Shown: positions 43,122-54,400 of the stretch, piece by piece
How positions within the stretch are numbered: the stretch's first letter is position 1
Layout: the number at the start of each line of letters is the position of its first letter
Assembly (NCBI GenBank): GCA_026119935.1
Contig: JALRMH010000023.1
Span: 434,001-498,000, forward strand
Source: Endothia cerciana
Lineage: Eukaryota > Ascomycota > Sordariomycetes > Diaporthales > Cryphonectriaceae
Direction: 5' to 3'
Length of the DNA stretch: 64,000 bases
The notes under the pieces: model-generated
The model's input: the letters and a program-made list of their open reading frames with translations, nothing else
What the model was told of the DNA's origin: nothing
Databases searched by the model: none
Program-made: the position numbers and the translations under genes

Positions 43122-44764
43122 TTATTCTGGCAGCCGTGGGGGTTGTTTCAGCAGCTCGAGCGGCCACTTGATGGCGCCCCGCCACTTCAAAGAGACGAAC
43201 TTGTCTGCGTCAGCAACTACACTAGTGGCCCATCCCTTGAGGAACCAAGTCTTTTCCTCCGCCTTGTATATGATACACAAGTAATGGACTAGGACTAACA
43301 GCGCCGCCTCGTTTCTCTGCCTGAGCAATGTGATGTAATCTTCTGCAATCGTGATGGGCCAGTACGTTGTGACGCGCAGCTCAGGGTCTTCTGCGGTGAG
43401 GACGGCCTTGTCGACGGCATGGATGAGCTTCGTGATCTCAAGATTGACCAGGATCCGCACTATGCGGTCTAGACCCTCGTCCTTGTTGATCTGGGTCCCC
43501 AGGTTTCGCAGCTCCTCGGAGATCTGCTGCATAAAGGGGTTGGTCCTCTGGAGCGCCTTGAAATGGAAGAGGTCGCGGAAGAAACCCGCCTGGATGACCG
43601 CCTCTGACGACTGGAGCACGCTTGCCACGCCCCTGTCGAGGATCATTACGTCAATCATGTCTTCTATGGTCGGTGGCCGTTGACCCTCGATCAGCGGCGA
43701 GCCATTAGGCTTGATGTTTGCGAAGGAGGCGAACGCCCCGACGAGGAGCATGGAGGACGCCATGAACAGCGCGTGGCAGTTCTCGTCAGTGATCTCGGCC
43801 AGGTGCACACGCATGCCCTCGATGGACCTGTTCTGGTGCTGTGAGGCGTGGAGTGAGTGCTCGCTACGCCGCTCAGGCTGTAGGTAGGCCTTGTGGAAGG
43901 AAGCCACGGCGAGTATCTGGTGCACGAGGAAAGGGTACTTGAACGAGAGCTTCGGCACCTGTTGCTGCCAGACGTGGAGCTCATCCTGGGCCCTCGGAAG
44001 CGTCAACGACGTGAAAACGCTGTAGTGGTGCATCAGCTCCAGGTCTTGGATCCATGCTGCCTCCCTCTCGCCGCCGATTGGTAGCATGAACTTGTCGAAA
44101 TACGGGAACGGAGCCTCGGCCGACTGCCCTTGGTGTTCCTCGGGACCGGCACAGATGGGTGTGTCGGGCGCGCTGGAGGCCAGGACTTCGTTGAGTTCAC
44201 TGGGGGTGCGGGCCAGGAAAGCAGACGAGGGTGAGTGGCTGAAGTCCGGGAGAGACCGCCTCTGATCCACAGGCATGTCAGACTTGGGTGCCCACCGAGT
44301 GACTACCGGGTGTAGCCTGTAGAGGGCACAGAGATTCTCTACATGAGGGACTCCTTACCGGGTCTGTCGTGATGACACTGGCCGCAGAGCTCTCGGGGCT
44401 GGTGGAGCTGATGCTGACCGCACGCTCTCGCTCCGCCGCAGGCAGCTTCCGCCGCGGACCGTCGGACGGAGGATTATCTAGCAGGCTGCATCTCACGTCG
44501 TGTCTTATGCATGCCGCACAAGGCCGCTTCTCGTCGCACTGTCGCGGAATTAGCTGTGTTTTGTGAAGCTCAAACCGCACAGGGGCCGGGCCGGGCCAGG
44601 CCAGGTGCACCACACCGCAGCGAGCGGAGGAGAGGCGCGGCCGGGCCTGTGCGGTTGGCTTTGATGACAGCGAGGCGCGTGGGCACTAGGTGGCTTACCT
44701 TGACCCGCCTCTGCCGACAGCGCAAACACCCATTGCGCGACTTCGTATACCCAAGTCGCGGCAT
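43122..44764 (-). CDS. Zn(II)2Cys6 transcription factor, Upc2-like
   Basis: Three exons, 44764-44699, 44538-44359 and 44261-43122, encode 461 residues. The binuclear zinc cluster is complete only after splicing: Cys13, 16, 23, 29, 32 and 39 (CLRCRQRRVK then CDEKRPCAACIRHDVRC), with the intron directly before Cys23. A Ser-rich linker follows. The C-terminal half (MHHYSVFTSLTLPRAQD, PFLVHQILAVASFHKAYL, CHALFMASSMLLVGAFAS) matches the regulatory region of the sterol-uptake regulator Upc2-like group. This group is larger than sterol regulation, so targets are unknown. The exon 2/3 acceptor was chosen as GATCAG because it keeps phase. It should bind CGG-type sites in the nucleus. Confidence 0.85.
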
Positions 44765-46045
44765 CGAGGCAAGCTTTCCTCATGAGGCCTCACCCCGTGT
44801 CGCGCAAGGGCCTAACCAACGAAAGGGGCCCCTCTCGTGGTTGTCGGTAGGGCACTGCCGAGAGCGAGAGCGAGCTTTATAAACACTGGGCGGTGCCGGG
44901 ATTCTGAGAGGGTGGCCCAGCTACAGGGCCGGGTGCTGGCCGGGTGATGGAGACGGGGGCAACGAAGAACCCGATTCCAGATCGGGGAGACTTGCCGTTT
45001 GGTGGTGTCCAGAATGGAAAACTGATCTGTCGTTGAGGGTCTTCACGCCCGCACCAAGGAAAAAGGGCGCAGAGTTTCGACGTCTCGGCTGGAACCTGAC
45101 ACGTTTCGAGGTATGAAGAGGGTGAGAGACGGGGGACGTCGATGGGAGACGCGGACAGACGCCTTACCTACCACTTTGCAGCTTGAGCACTGCCTGAGCT
45201 GCGGACGTCAGTTCCCTCCTGAAACCGGGTTAACTCCAGGACCAGCCTGCAGGAATAGTACTGTGGTATTCGCCCAGCGGATAAAAAGTCAATCTCGCTA
45301 GCCCTTTTCCAACCGCCCTAAAGTCCAGCACGTCCGTACACGACTCAATCCTTAGCGACTATCCCCCGGCCGCGCCCAGACTGCCGCCGCATGAACGCAC
45401 TGAGTAGTATCTGGAATCCACCGGTTTCAAAGGCTGACTGACACTCGAATGGTTGGATTTCTTATGATTTAGCACTGCATTCCTTCCGCTGGGCCTACAA
45501 GGGCTGTTTCGAGGAATCCATCCGCGCTGCCCAGCTGCTGGTGATCTCTCCAACGATTCCAACCTAATCACGATCCGATCAACTAACAGTTTAGCGTACA
45601 CCAGGACGGTTTAGAGCGTGTCCCATGGCCTTCCCTTTTAGGTAAGTCTTCGAGGGCCTGGGTCTAGATCGAGGCGCTTATGAACTCTGAGTACGTACTT
45701 GAAAAATAGGCAAAAGCTAGACGGCACGAGGGTGAAAATCAAGCCAAAAAAAAAAGGAAGAAAAAAAAAAGAAATCGGCGGCTAGAAACCGTCATATAGA
45801 AAGTAGTAACCCTTCCAGTGAAGAAGATAGCATAGATGATTTTTTTTAATGGGTAGGTGACTCCCTGCTTTTATGTGAGAGCCCGGCCCCCCCTTCGACG
45901 AGAACGACAGGCTTTTTTTTTTCCTTTCCTTTTTTTTTCTTTTGTAGTCAGGCCCCTGAGTACCAAATGAGCGACAAGCAGAGATGTTCTGATCTAGGTT
46001 ACGTCCTCGCTACGAGAGACTTGTGGCCACGACCGGCCCGCGCGT
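44765..46045. other. Spacer with poly-purine and poly-pyrimidine tracts
   Basis: It holds the promoter of the Upc2-like gene and the 3' flank of the GNAT gene. An A-rich purine tract at 45746-45774 and a T-rich pyrimidine tract at 45912-45943 could pair. No gene was seen. Confidence 0.5.
45746..45943. repeat. A-rich and T-rich tracts, roughly complementary
   Basis: A10-GGAAG-A10-GAAA at 45746-45774 and C-T10-CCTTTCC-T9-C-T4 at 45912-45943 lie about 140 bases apart. They could form an imperfect inverted repeat. Confidence 0.5.
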
Positions 46046-46726
46046 TCAATTCCCGGCGTCTTGCCTGGCAGCTTTCCACTCCCTGTCCAGGACCGAATAG
46101 TGCACCAGGTCCCAATACCTCTCGCCGCAGAAGATCACCTCTCGACTCCTACCCTCGTACACGAAGCCGATCTTCTTATACGCTCTTCTCGCCCTGTCGT
46201 TGAACTCCACAACGTCGAGGCTGACGCTGTGCAGGTTGCCGAAGCGGAAAGCCCAGTTCAGCGCCCACTCGATAGCTTCAGGCCCGAAGCCGTTGCTCTG
46301 ATGCGCGGAGGCGAGGGCGAGACCCAGGGTCGCGTGGCGGTTGTGGGATGTTGGATGCAGAGGGTTCTCGCCCCCATACCCAAGACATAGGTACCCGATG
46401 GGCATAAGCTTTGCGTCGGCCTCAGCCCTCTCAGCCCCCTGCTGAGAGTCTGCTGGGAGACAGATCATGACCGCCAACAGGCTCTTCTCCTCGAGCGCGC
46501 CAGCGAGTCCCTTCGTGCCGTCCTTGGTGGGCGGCCGGAGCATCCCGCCGCCGCCCATGGCAACGTTCACAGGATCGGCATTGATGCCCTGGATGAGACT
46601 GATGTCCCCGTCGTCGACTGAGATGCCGCGGTAGAAGAGGCGCTCGGAGCGCCAGGCGTGGGCAAGATCCAGTCTCAAACCTGCCACATCCCGAGCGCTG
46701 TCGTCTTGAGGCTGCTGCGTGACCAT
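46046..46726 (-). CDS. GNAT-family N-acetyltransferase
   Basis: A single exon of 226 residues from the ATG at 46726. The region RHATLGLALASAHQSNGFGP, then EAIEWALNWAFRFGNLHSV, holds the beta4/alpha3 acetyl-CoA loop of the GNAT fold (Q-S-N-G-F-G fits Q/R-x2-G-x-G/A). It is followed by the typical LDVVEFNDRARRAYKKIGFV and EGRSREVIFCGERYWDLVHY end, as in RimJ/RimL-like acetyltransferases. The acceptor could be a protein N terminus, an amine or an antibiotic, and the sequence does not tell. No targeting signal is seen. Confidence 0.82.
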   Translation of the reverse strand: MVTQQPQDDSARDVAGLRLDLAHAWRSERLFYRGISVDDGDISLIQGINADPVNVAMGGGGMLRPPTKDGTKGLAGALEEKSLLAVMICLPADSQQGAERAEADAKLMPIGYLCLGYGGENPLHPTSHNRHATLGLALASAHQSNGFGPEAIEWALNWAFRFGNLHSVSLDVVEFNDRARRAYKKIGFVYEGRSREVIFCGERYWDLVHYSVLDREWKAARQDAGN

Positions 46727-48060
46727 GGCGGACACGAGGGGATCTGCCCTGCCTGTCAGCGGCGCGTACCAGGGGCCGGGCCTGTCCTTTCAGAGCCTGG
46801 GCGGAGGAAGAGGCTATACCTACAGCAATGTGCTCTGAAAGAACGGCGCAGTTGGATCTCCTTGTCTTCAGTGCCCGTCGTGCCGGTTGGGAATGCCGAC
46901 CTCCACTTCTCTGCGGATACACGTACCGTGGTATGGAGCTCTTGCGAGCGTATAGTACGGACCAAGGTGGGTTAAGCGTTGCCAGCCACAGGAACAATAT
47001 CATGCGTGATCCACTCACCCCGCTATGCACGGACAGGGAGGGCCCTTGAGTGCCACGCGCGCGTACTTGTAGACTGTCCGTCTTCGACTGCCGTCTCCAC
47101 CCTAGCGCTCCTCTGTTATAGCGCTGGAGAGAGGCAATGTAACCTGGTCCTCGAGAACCTGAGCTCGCGTAGCGTTCTATGGTCCTGCAAGCGCGGGGCT
47201 TTGTGCATATGACATAGGAGGTGGAGCCCTTAGCTAAGTGTATTAATCGCCTGCGCGGCGCGGGTGCTCCGGAGGCTGTCGGGGTGCCGCATGGAGCAGA
47301 TGGAAGGCCATGTGAGGTGCGGCTCTACGCCTAATCCCGAATGTCCGCGAGCTCTGTCATGTCCAGTAGATAGATCATCAAGGCTCAAGGATGCGGTTCA
47401 TCCTGTCCTTGTGCCTTTTGTCACATTCGCGAGGGTGCTTCAATAAGGATGTTGCAGTAGACGACTCGGAGTCGGCAGGACAAATGCTTAATGATAAACT
47501 GTTGACCCAAGGGCTGAGAACACTGTAGAAGTACTGTTGATGACACATTTCTTTACCTGCCATGTCCCTAAGTATTCATTTGTCGGTCGCGCTGTCAAAA
47601 CAGAATGTGTTTCTCGACGAGCGGGTATCATCTCGCCGCAAAATCTCCCATCCTTTCCTCCCCCCCCCCCCCCGGGATCGAATAACGCACGTTGCGATCT
47701 TGTGGCTGACGCCGCCGTCCCCGTCCTACACTGCTGGCCTGGTCCAGATTGCGCTATTCTCGGCCTGGACCTGACCCTGAGGGCGGTCCCCCGCGCTCTA
47801 GTCTCGTATTTAGACTGCTGGGACTTCTGCATTCGGCTGTGAGAAATTGTTCGTGTTGGTGATCTCGTCCAAATGCTTGCTTGTACCCTTTAAGATCCCA
47901 TCTCCCCAGGCTAGGTCGCTATTAGGGCATGATGACCCGCTCACACTGTCCGATCCGACCAGTCCTCGCTGCTGCTGGACCTAGGCCCGGGGGTTTAACA
48001 GAGGGCTGCCCTTGCCCATGTTCTCTGATTTGTCATATGGCGGATGTCACGCTCGGTCCA
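46727..48060. other. Spacer with a poly-C run
   Basis: It holds the GNAT promoter and the 3' flank of the large regulator. C14 occurs at 47660-47673, directly followed by GGG. No gene was seen. Confidence 0.5.
47660..47673. repeat. Poly-C run (C14)
   Basis: Fourteen C in a spacer, one of the set of eight long C/G runs in the window. Confidence 0.85.
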
Positions 48061-51000
48061 TCAAGCCCCAGATACATTTGGAGGATGAAAGACCACCATC
48101 GGCCACTGTCCCGACTGCCCAGGCTGCAACCCGGCCATCTCGCCACCGCCAGCATCTCCGGGCCCTCGTCCGCCACCGCCGAGCGTTAATAACGCGTTGG
48201 CGCTGTACCGATCATGGGCCGACGTGTCGACCATCGCGTTCGTCCATTCGCTCCACGAGTTGCCTCCGTTAGGGACTTCCATCCAGTGGCCACCGCCAGC
48301 CATGTGCTGCTGCTGCTGCTGCTGGTGCTGATGTTGATGTTGATGAGCTGGTAGCCCCGGCTGGGGTTGACTGCCGTAGGCTACCATGGGGTTGTCGTGC
48401 TGCGATGTGGCCGACTGCGGCGGGCGGCCAGGCCTGTTGTTTACCATCTGCGGCGCTGCTGCCGCTGAGGTGGCGTAGAGGTACTGGTGGTGTGAGGAGT
48501 CGTCGGTCAGAGGGGTGTAGGGGGCGCCGGCACTCGTGGTCGGCGTGCCGTGCTCGGGGTAGCCCATCTGCGGATACGCCGTGTTGATCTGGGTGAGTGG
48601 TGAGTTGTAGTACGTAGTGGTAGTCTGGACGCCGCCCATGCGTGGGACTGGCGTCCGGTCCGCGCCGTCTGGCATGGGCACCGGCGTGCCGGAGGCTGAT
48701 CTCGAGGCGCGCCCTCGCCTGCTGGCCGGACCGTGGGCGTCGTGTTTCGAGGATCTGCTGGGAAGCTGTTGTGTCGTTGGCGTGCGGCTGGCCTGCCAGG
48801 AACTCATGTCTTGCTCGATGCTTGCTACCGTCCGGTCGATCACTGATGTGATCTGGCTCATAACTCGAGCGTCGGAGGCTCCTGCAGTGTCTGGTGAGCA
48901 GTGGCGCCGGGCTTCAGCCTCCTAGAGCACATACCGATATATTTCAGGATCTCGCTGACAACGGATAGGCCTATGTCCACGTGCTCCTTCAGGTCTGCCA
49001 GGTCTGCAGAGGTAGTCTCGGTGCGCTTGTTCCACCGCGAGGCCAACAGGGTGAAGATAGCCGCAACGTAGACGGCCATCTGGTACCAGGTGGTGTCCAG
49101 AGACTTGAGCTTGGCCAGCTCGCCGGCCGTCCTCAGCAGCTTTCTCGCAACATCTTCACAGATCCTGTAGTTCTCGGCGAGGATGGCAGGGTCGCTCGTG
49201 GCGCAGCGCGAGGGATGCCGCAGGCAGAGCAGGAACTCGTAACTTGAAGACTCCAGGTATGTCGCATGGGCTAAATGACCCGGCTTGCATCCGTCTGGCT
49301 TCAGCTCCCCCGGCAGGTCCCTTAAATAGGCCCGGAAGTTCTGTTCGACTCGTCGCAATTCTTCGACGTATTTCTTGGGATCCTGCCGCGCAGAATACAC
49401 GTTGTTCCACATATCCATAAACAGGAACGATAGCTTGAAACTAGCGAAGGCAAGGATCCATTCACTCTCCCCTATCCTTCCCGGGTCGGTAATCCCTTCT
49501 CCGGTCAGGCATTCGTCAGGAATGGGGATGGGATAGTCTACATCGATATCCTCCGCTCGAATGGGCATTGGCTTGCCCAGCCGCCCGTACAACGATACAA
49601 CCACCGCAAAAAGCGACCAGAAGACCCGTTTTCGCATCTCGTTCTCAAGAGTGATCGGCTCGTCTGGCCTCAAGGAGGCTTGGTGCAGATTGGAGTCGAT
49701 CGCCCTGTTCCATGCCAGCGAGGCAATGAGCCATGCTGGCCCAGGCTTCGGAAAGCCCCGACTGTGGGTTGCCATGAGGACGAGGGCCTGGACTGAGGTC
49801 AGTGACATATCCCCTGCAAGATCCCAGATCTTGTCGACACTCCAGTGGTAATGCCTGTTGGAGATGTCGTTCAGCTGAGCTCTCTTCTCGGGGTCCTCGC
49901 CATTCCGACAGCCGAATTGATAGTACATGATCGCGAAGATCATATGGACTATGACGAGCTCTGCTTTTGTCGGCCGGGAATTTGGTTCGTCGTACATTCG
50001 AGAAAGCTATCCGACCAGCAATACGTTAGAACCCGTCCGGACCAGAGCTGACCATAGCTTCTTGTGAGGGAAACGGTGTGCGCCTACCAGTTTCATATAC
50101 GTAGGCTTGTGGAGTACCGGGACGAAGACCCCTATCGATACGAAGAACCATTCGGAATAACTGAAGGCCTCGTCTCGGGACGGCAACGGTGCCTCCATCG
50201 GCGGGTTGACTTTGGCAATGGAATTGTAGAAGGACTGAAGAGACTTGTTGTATATCGGAGCGGCCTTTGAGGTGCCAGCGGGTGGTCCGTCCATGTCGGG
50301 CGCGTCGAAGGAAGTGATGTCTATCGTAGTGCCCAGGATGGACAGTTGGGTGCCGTCGATACTACTCAGAGGCGCGCTGTCCTTCGCAACGCCCAAGTGA
50401 CCACCGACGGGTCGCGTGCCCGTCCCGTGTATCGAGGAAGTTATCTGCTGGCCCGGCGATCGGCCACTCGATGGCTGAGGCTCAGCCTTGACATCTCTGG
50501 TCCATAACGAACCGGACTGCGTCCAGAGGTCCTTCGAAGCTGGGTCCGCCCCGAGGCCAAACGGTGTCTCTGATGTGTAGGCGGAAGTGGCCTGCCATGG
50601 TTGGATCCGGATGCCTTTGTCCTCAAGCAGCTTCTCGAGATCTCGTATGTGGCCTAGCATGCTCGTTTTCTCTCGCTCCAGCTGCTGCAAATACCCACGA
50701 CGCTCCGTCCTCCCGGTCACCCGGTCGGTGACATAGCATTCAAGACGCAGTTGGGTGCAGTTGGTGCATCCATCAGGAAGCGCATCGCAGCGGATTTTCC
50801 GAACCTGTGTAGAATATTACGAGCAGGTCAGACATGGCCATCATGCAATACACCATTGGGATACAGGGATTCGGAAGAAAAAACAGTGACCATCCCTGGC
50901 AGCCAGTGAAGCCCCCCTTCGTTGCTAGGCTCGTATACCCTGCATCCTTTTCCGTGTCTTTCTCTTTTCCCTTGTCTTTTTTTTTTGGGGGGGGGGGGGG

Positions 51001-51411
51001 TTTTTATTTTATTTTAAATTCCTTGCCTCCTCCCCAAATCCAAGGATGCAGCCGTAGGATCAAGGAAGAACACATGATCTGGCTTGTGTCGTTCTCCTAC
51101 CGCGTAGGTGGCACTTCAGGTGCCCGCATCTAGCAGCCATGCTGGCGACATGCCCTTGACAAGAAGGGGATAAGACGACGAAAAGACGGAAGAGGCTCGG
51201 GACGACCACTCTTGGATGGATGACGTACCTTGCAGCGGTCACAAGCCTGACCCGTTCGTGAGTAAGACGAGAGCTTGCTCTTGACGACCGACGAAAAAGC
51301 ATTCGTTCCCTTCTCCAGCTTAGGAAGCTTCGAGTTGGCCGCGCCAGATGGACTGTCTAGAGGCGAAGACATGTCATCGCCTGGCCGCTTCGGAGGACGT
51401 CCAACGGGCAT
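48061..51411 (-). CDS. Large Zn(II)2Cys6 transcription factor with fungal-trans domain
   Basis: Four exons, 51411-51229, 50804-50088, 50006-48935 and 48881-48061, encode about 930 residues. The frame is open further upstream but 51411 is the first good ATG. The zinc cluster spans exons 1 and 2: Cys57, 60, 67, 74, 77 and 84 (CDRCK, then VRKIRCDALPDGCTNC, then Cys84), exactly C-x2-C-x6-C-x6-C-x2-C-x6-C. It is followed by a linker and coiled coil (YLQQLEREKTSMLGHIRDLE, then KLLEDKG). The middle region has the fungal-specific transcription factor fold (AELVIVHMIFAIMYYQFG, SVQALVLMATHSRGFPKPGP, RKRVFWSLFAVVVSLYGRLG). The last exon is disordered and has an alternating His/Gln stretch coded by CAN repeats near 48303-48345. 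Intron 1 is unusually long (424 bases) and contains G14. Targets are unknown. Confidence 0.88.
50987..51000. repeat. Poly-G run (G14) in intron 1 of the large regulator
   Basis: Fourteen G directly after T10 and before a T-rich stretch, inside the long intron. Confidence 0.85.
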
Positions 51412-54400
51412 GTTGCGCCCGGACAGACACCGCCGACCCGGATTTGTGTTTGGGTCCTGGGAGGTCAACCCTGTCGATGTGGGTGGTCGAATGCGGTTTG
51501 GTCGTGCCGAAATCGACGTGGTCGTTCGTGAGACGGGTCTTGCCGGCCAAGGAGAGTGCTCGCAGGGCTAAGAGGGAGTGAAATTGAGTGGCGCGGGTGG
51601 GAACCTGGTGTAATTATTGTCCGTTGTGAACTTGCCGCACCCCAGGAACCCTGAGGGCATTTCCGGAAGTGTTCCACTATCCTTTCTGCCTCTGCACAAC
51701 GGAACACACGCAAAGGTTGTCTCTGATCACCACGGCTAAACTCTCTGCCGCTTGTACCTGAGGACGAGCCTGTTGTTTGCAAGGTACAAGTACAAACACC
51801 GCCGCCGCGGCTCAAGGGCAGGAGGGTTTCTTGGCTCGGGGCGGCCAATGCAAACGCAAGATGGAGGCGTGTAAACAAGTGCAAATCTGTACGTGGTTGT
51901 ACTAGAGGACCGTCTCTAGCTTGGCCTTAGTATCCTGTCGTCGCAGGTAGGGCAGCCGAAGATAGCGTATACTGTGTATCTATCGCAAAGGTTGTGCCTG
52001 GTGTAAAAACAGAATTTGTAAGATTCCTTTGTCAGCAAGGGTGAGTGATGTCGCTGCAACATAAAGATTCAACCCCGGAGATGGCCCAGGAAAGGCACGA
52101 GAAAGGAGGGCAAAAGGGAAGAAAAAAAATAGGAAGGGACCAGGCTGGGGCGAGGTCACCACCGAGCCGCGACTGTCAGGCTGCGATAGGTATCAGTGGG
52201 CCTTGACTTGTGTGCCTAGGCTACGAGGATCACCGCTGTGAGAGGGGTCTTGTCTTGAAAACAGAGTGTCCCGAGAAATCGGGTTGAGAAATCTCCGGTG
52301 ATGAGCATTTCAAGGTGTGGCATCTGCACTCCTTATGCAGGGCCAGCCTGCACACAGAATTAGCCCCGATGTCTTATGAACTGCATGCCCAGAATGGACC
52401 AAGGGCCCGTGCCAACAGGAACACAAGTGGAAATCTTTCTCAGCGCATCCGCAAGTCTGTCCCGGGTGGCCGTTGCTACACTGTGCTGCAACTATCTGCG
52501 GCCCGCCGCCTCTAGTATGGATACTTGGCCCACCTGCTCTGGGGTTTGACATGGAACCCACACGCTGTTTCTTTGATTGATCAATCCCAGAGTCTCCTAT
52601 AGCCTTGGTGGGCTGTATTTTGATCGTCGTAGTCTACTGAAGGATTGTCGCCCGTCAAAGTCTCTACTGGCAGCAGATAAGTCGAAGGCCCAAGAGCGGA
52701 TACTACAATAGAACGTCTGACGATAAGGTTATCAAGTGACAGGTTCCGAGCATGCTTCGGCGGCCTGGAGCTCGGTGACCTCTACCCGCCTGGTCCTGGT
52801 GCATGGGACCCTGGTGATAATGAGCTGCGAAGAGAGACATGTTGAGCGAGTGGCGTCGGCCTGGGTGTCCTGTCAGAGAGCCATACACAGTAGCGAGATG
52901 CTGTGTGGCGGCAAATCTCCTTTTATGTTCCGAAATGAACCGCACGTGGGATCTGGGGAATTGGACAGGCGGTCAGGGGGGCCTAGAACATACTGGCGCG
53001 ATTGGGCGTACACAACGGTCCTTGGTAAATATTTCAGTGGACACTCTTCGTCCTCACTAAACCCGGCTCTTTTCCGGCCGAGGACTGGCCTGATAAATGA
53101 CAGATGGAGATGGATACTATGTACAGAGTACCCAGTATGAAGTGCGGCATGGAGTCGAAACATCATGCTCTGCGCCATATATGGTACAGTAGATGCCTTT
53201 CCAAGCGGGCCTTGACGGTGGTAGTTATATTCACGACGAATTGGGACGATTCTTCATAGACAAAGGATACACGGTATGCTATAAGGCTGAGACAGGCGGA
53301 AGGATATTGCGGCGGAGAGGATTCCTGGGGTAGGATATAGTTCACTGCAGTGAAATTAGCTTTGACATCTTACTGTACTGGTACACTATGTATATACGCA
53401 GTATATATATGAGCCCGGCCTCCTACCATGTCGTTAGGACGCCAATTAAGACTGGATATGCCTTGGCAGCACCAAAGAAACAAAAGCTGTCCGGGAGTTG
53501 AACTTCCGAGTAGGTCATCAAAATAATCTCATTACAAGACAAGCATTACCTGTCCTGAAAAACAATGATAGCCGACGACCCATCTGACCACGCCAGTTTA
53601 CTGCCTCGCTGTAAACTCGTGGGCCTCGACAAGCTGCAGCCGATTCTGACAACGCCGATAAGATAAACACAGATCTGGAAGTGCGATCTCGGCTTAGGGT
53701 GGATTCTTTATGATGTTCATCGCGGTTGCTCACCCTCGCCAGTTCCTCGCCGTCGTACTACTGTTTGGCATTCTTGTGGAATGCGTATGGGGTATTTTCA
53801 CCTGGCATTTGTACGGTGACCAGAGCTCATTTTCAGCCTCCAGGGTCCTCCAACGCGCCACTTGCCCAGGCACTTCCCCCGCCCGCCGTTCAGCCTGTCG
53901 TTGAGGCCAATGATTTCCATGGATGATTTTCCGGATGGACATCTACTGACATCGAACCTAGTTGGTGTCCAGGTAGACTTTCTCTGCTCCAGCATAGCGT
54001 TTATATCTGATGGCTACAAACAGAATTTTACCTAAAAGGGAACCTCGAGTTAAAGCGTCATCATCAGTAACACTCGCTAATGTTCAGACCAAGCGCTATC
54101 GCTATCGTGGTACGTAGGTAGCGAGCAATAGGCCGCACTTAGCAGATGCAGCACCAAATTTGACGGTTCCCCGTTCTGTGTTCCTCTTGTGGGTATATAT
54201 ACCGTTGAACCCTTCAACTACATCTCGATAACTGCAGTCAGAGCCAGGTAGTGAATGGTGTCGTCAGTCAGATATGCCAATTTCCGCCATAACAATATTA
54301 ATCACTCCAGTGTGTGCTGCCATTACTGATTAGTTCACTTCTTTAGCTGGGTGACGCAGTGGGTTAGCTCCAGCAGGAATAAGCCCGTGAGTCAAGGACT

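Noticed and set aside
53488..53510. Sequence resembling a tRNA T-arm
   Set aside because: A small hairpin (CGGGAG-TTGAA-CTTCCG) is present, but no acceptor stem, anticodon arm or correct T-loop could be built on either strand.
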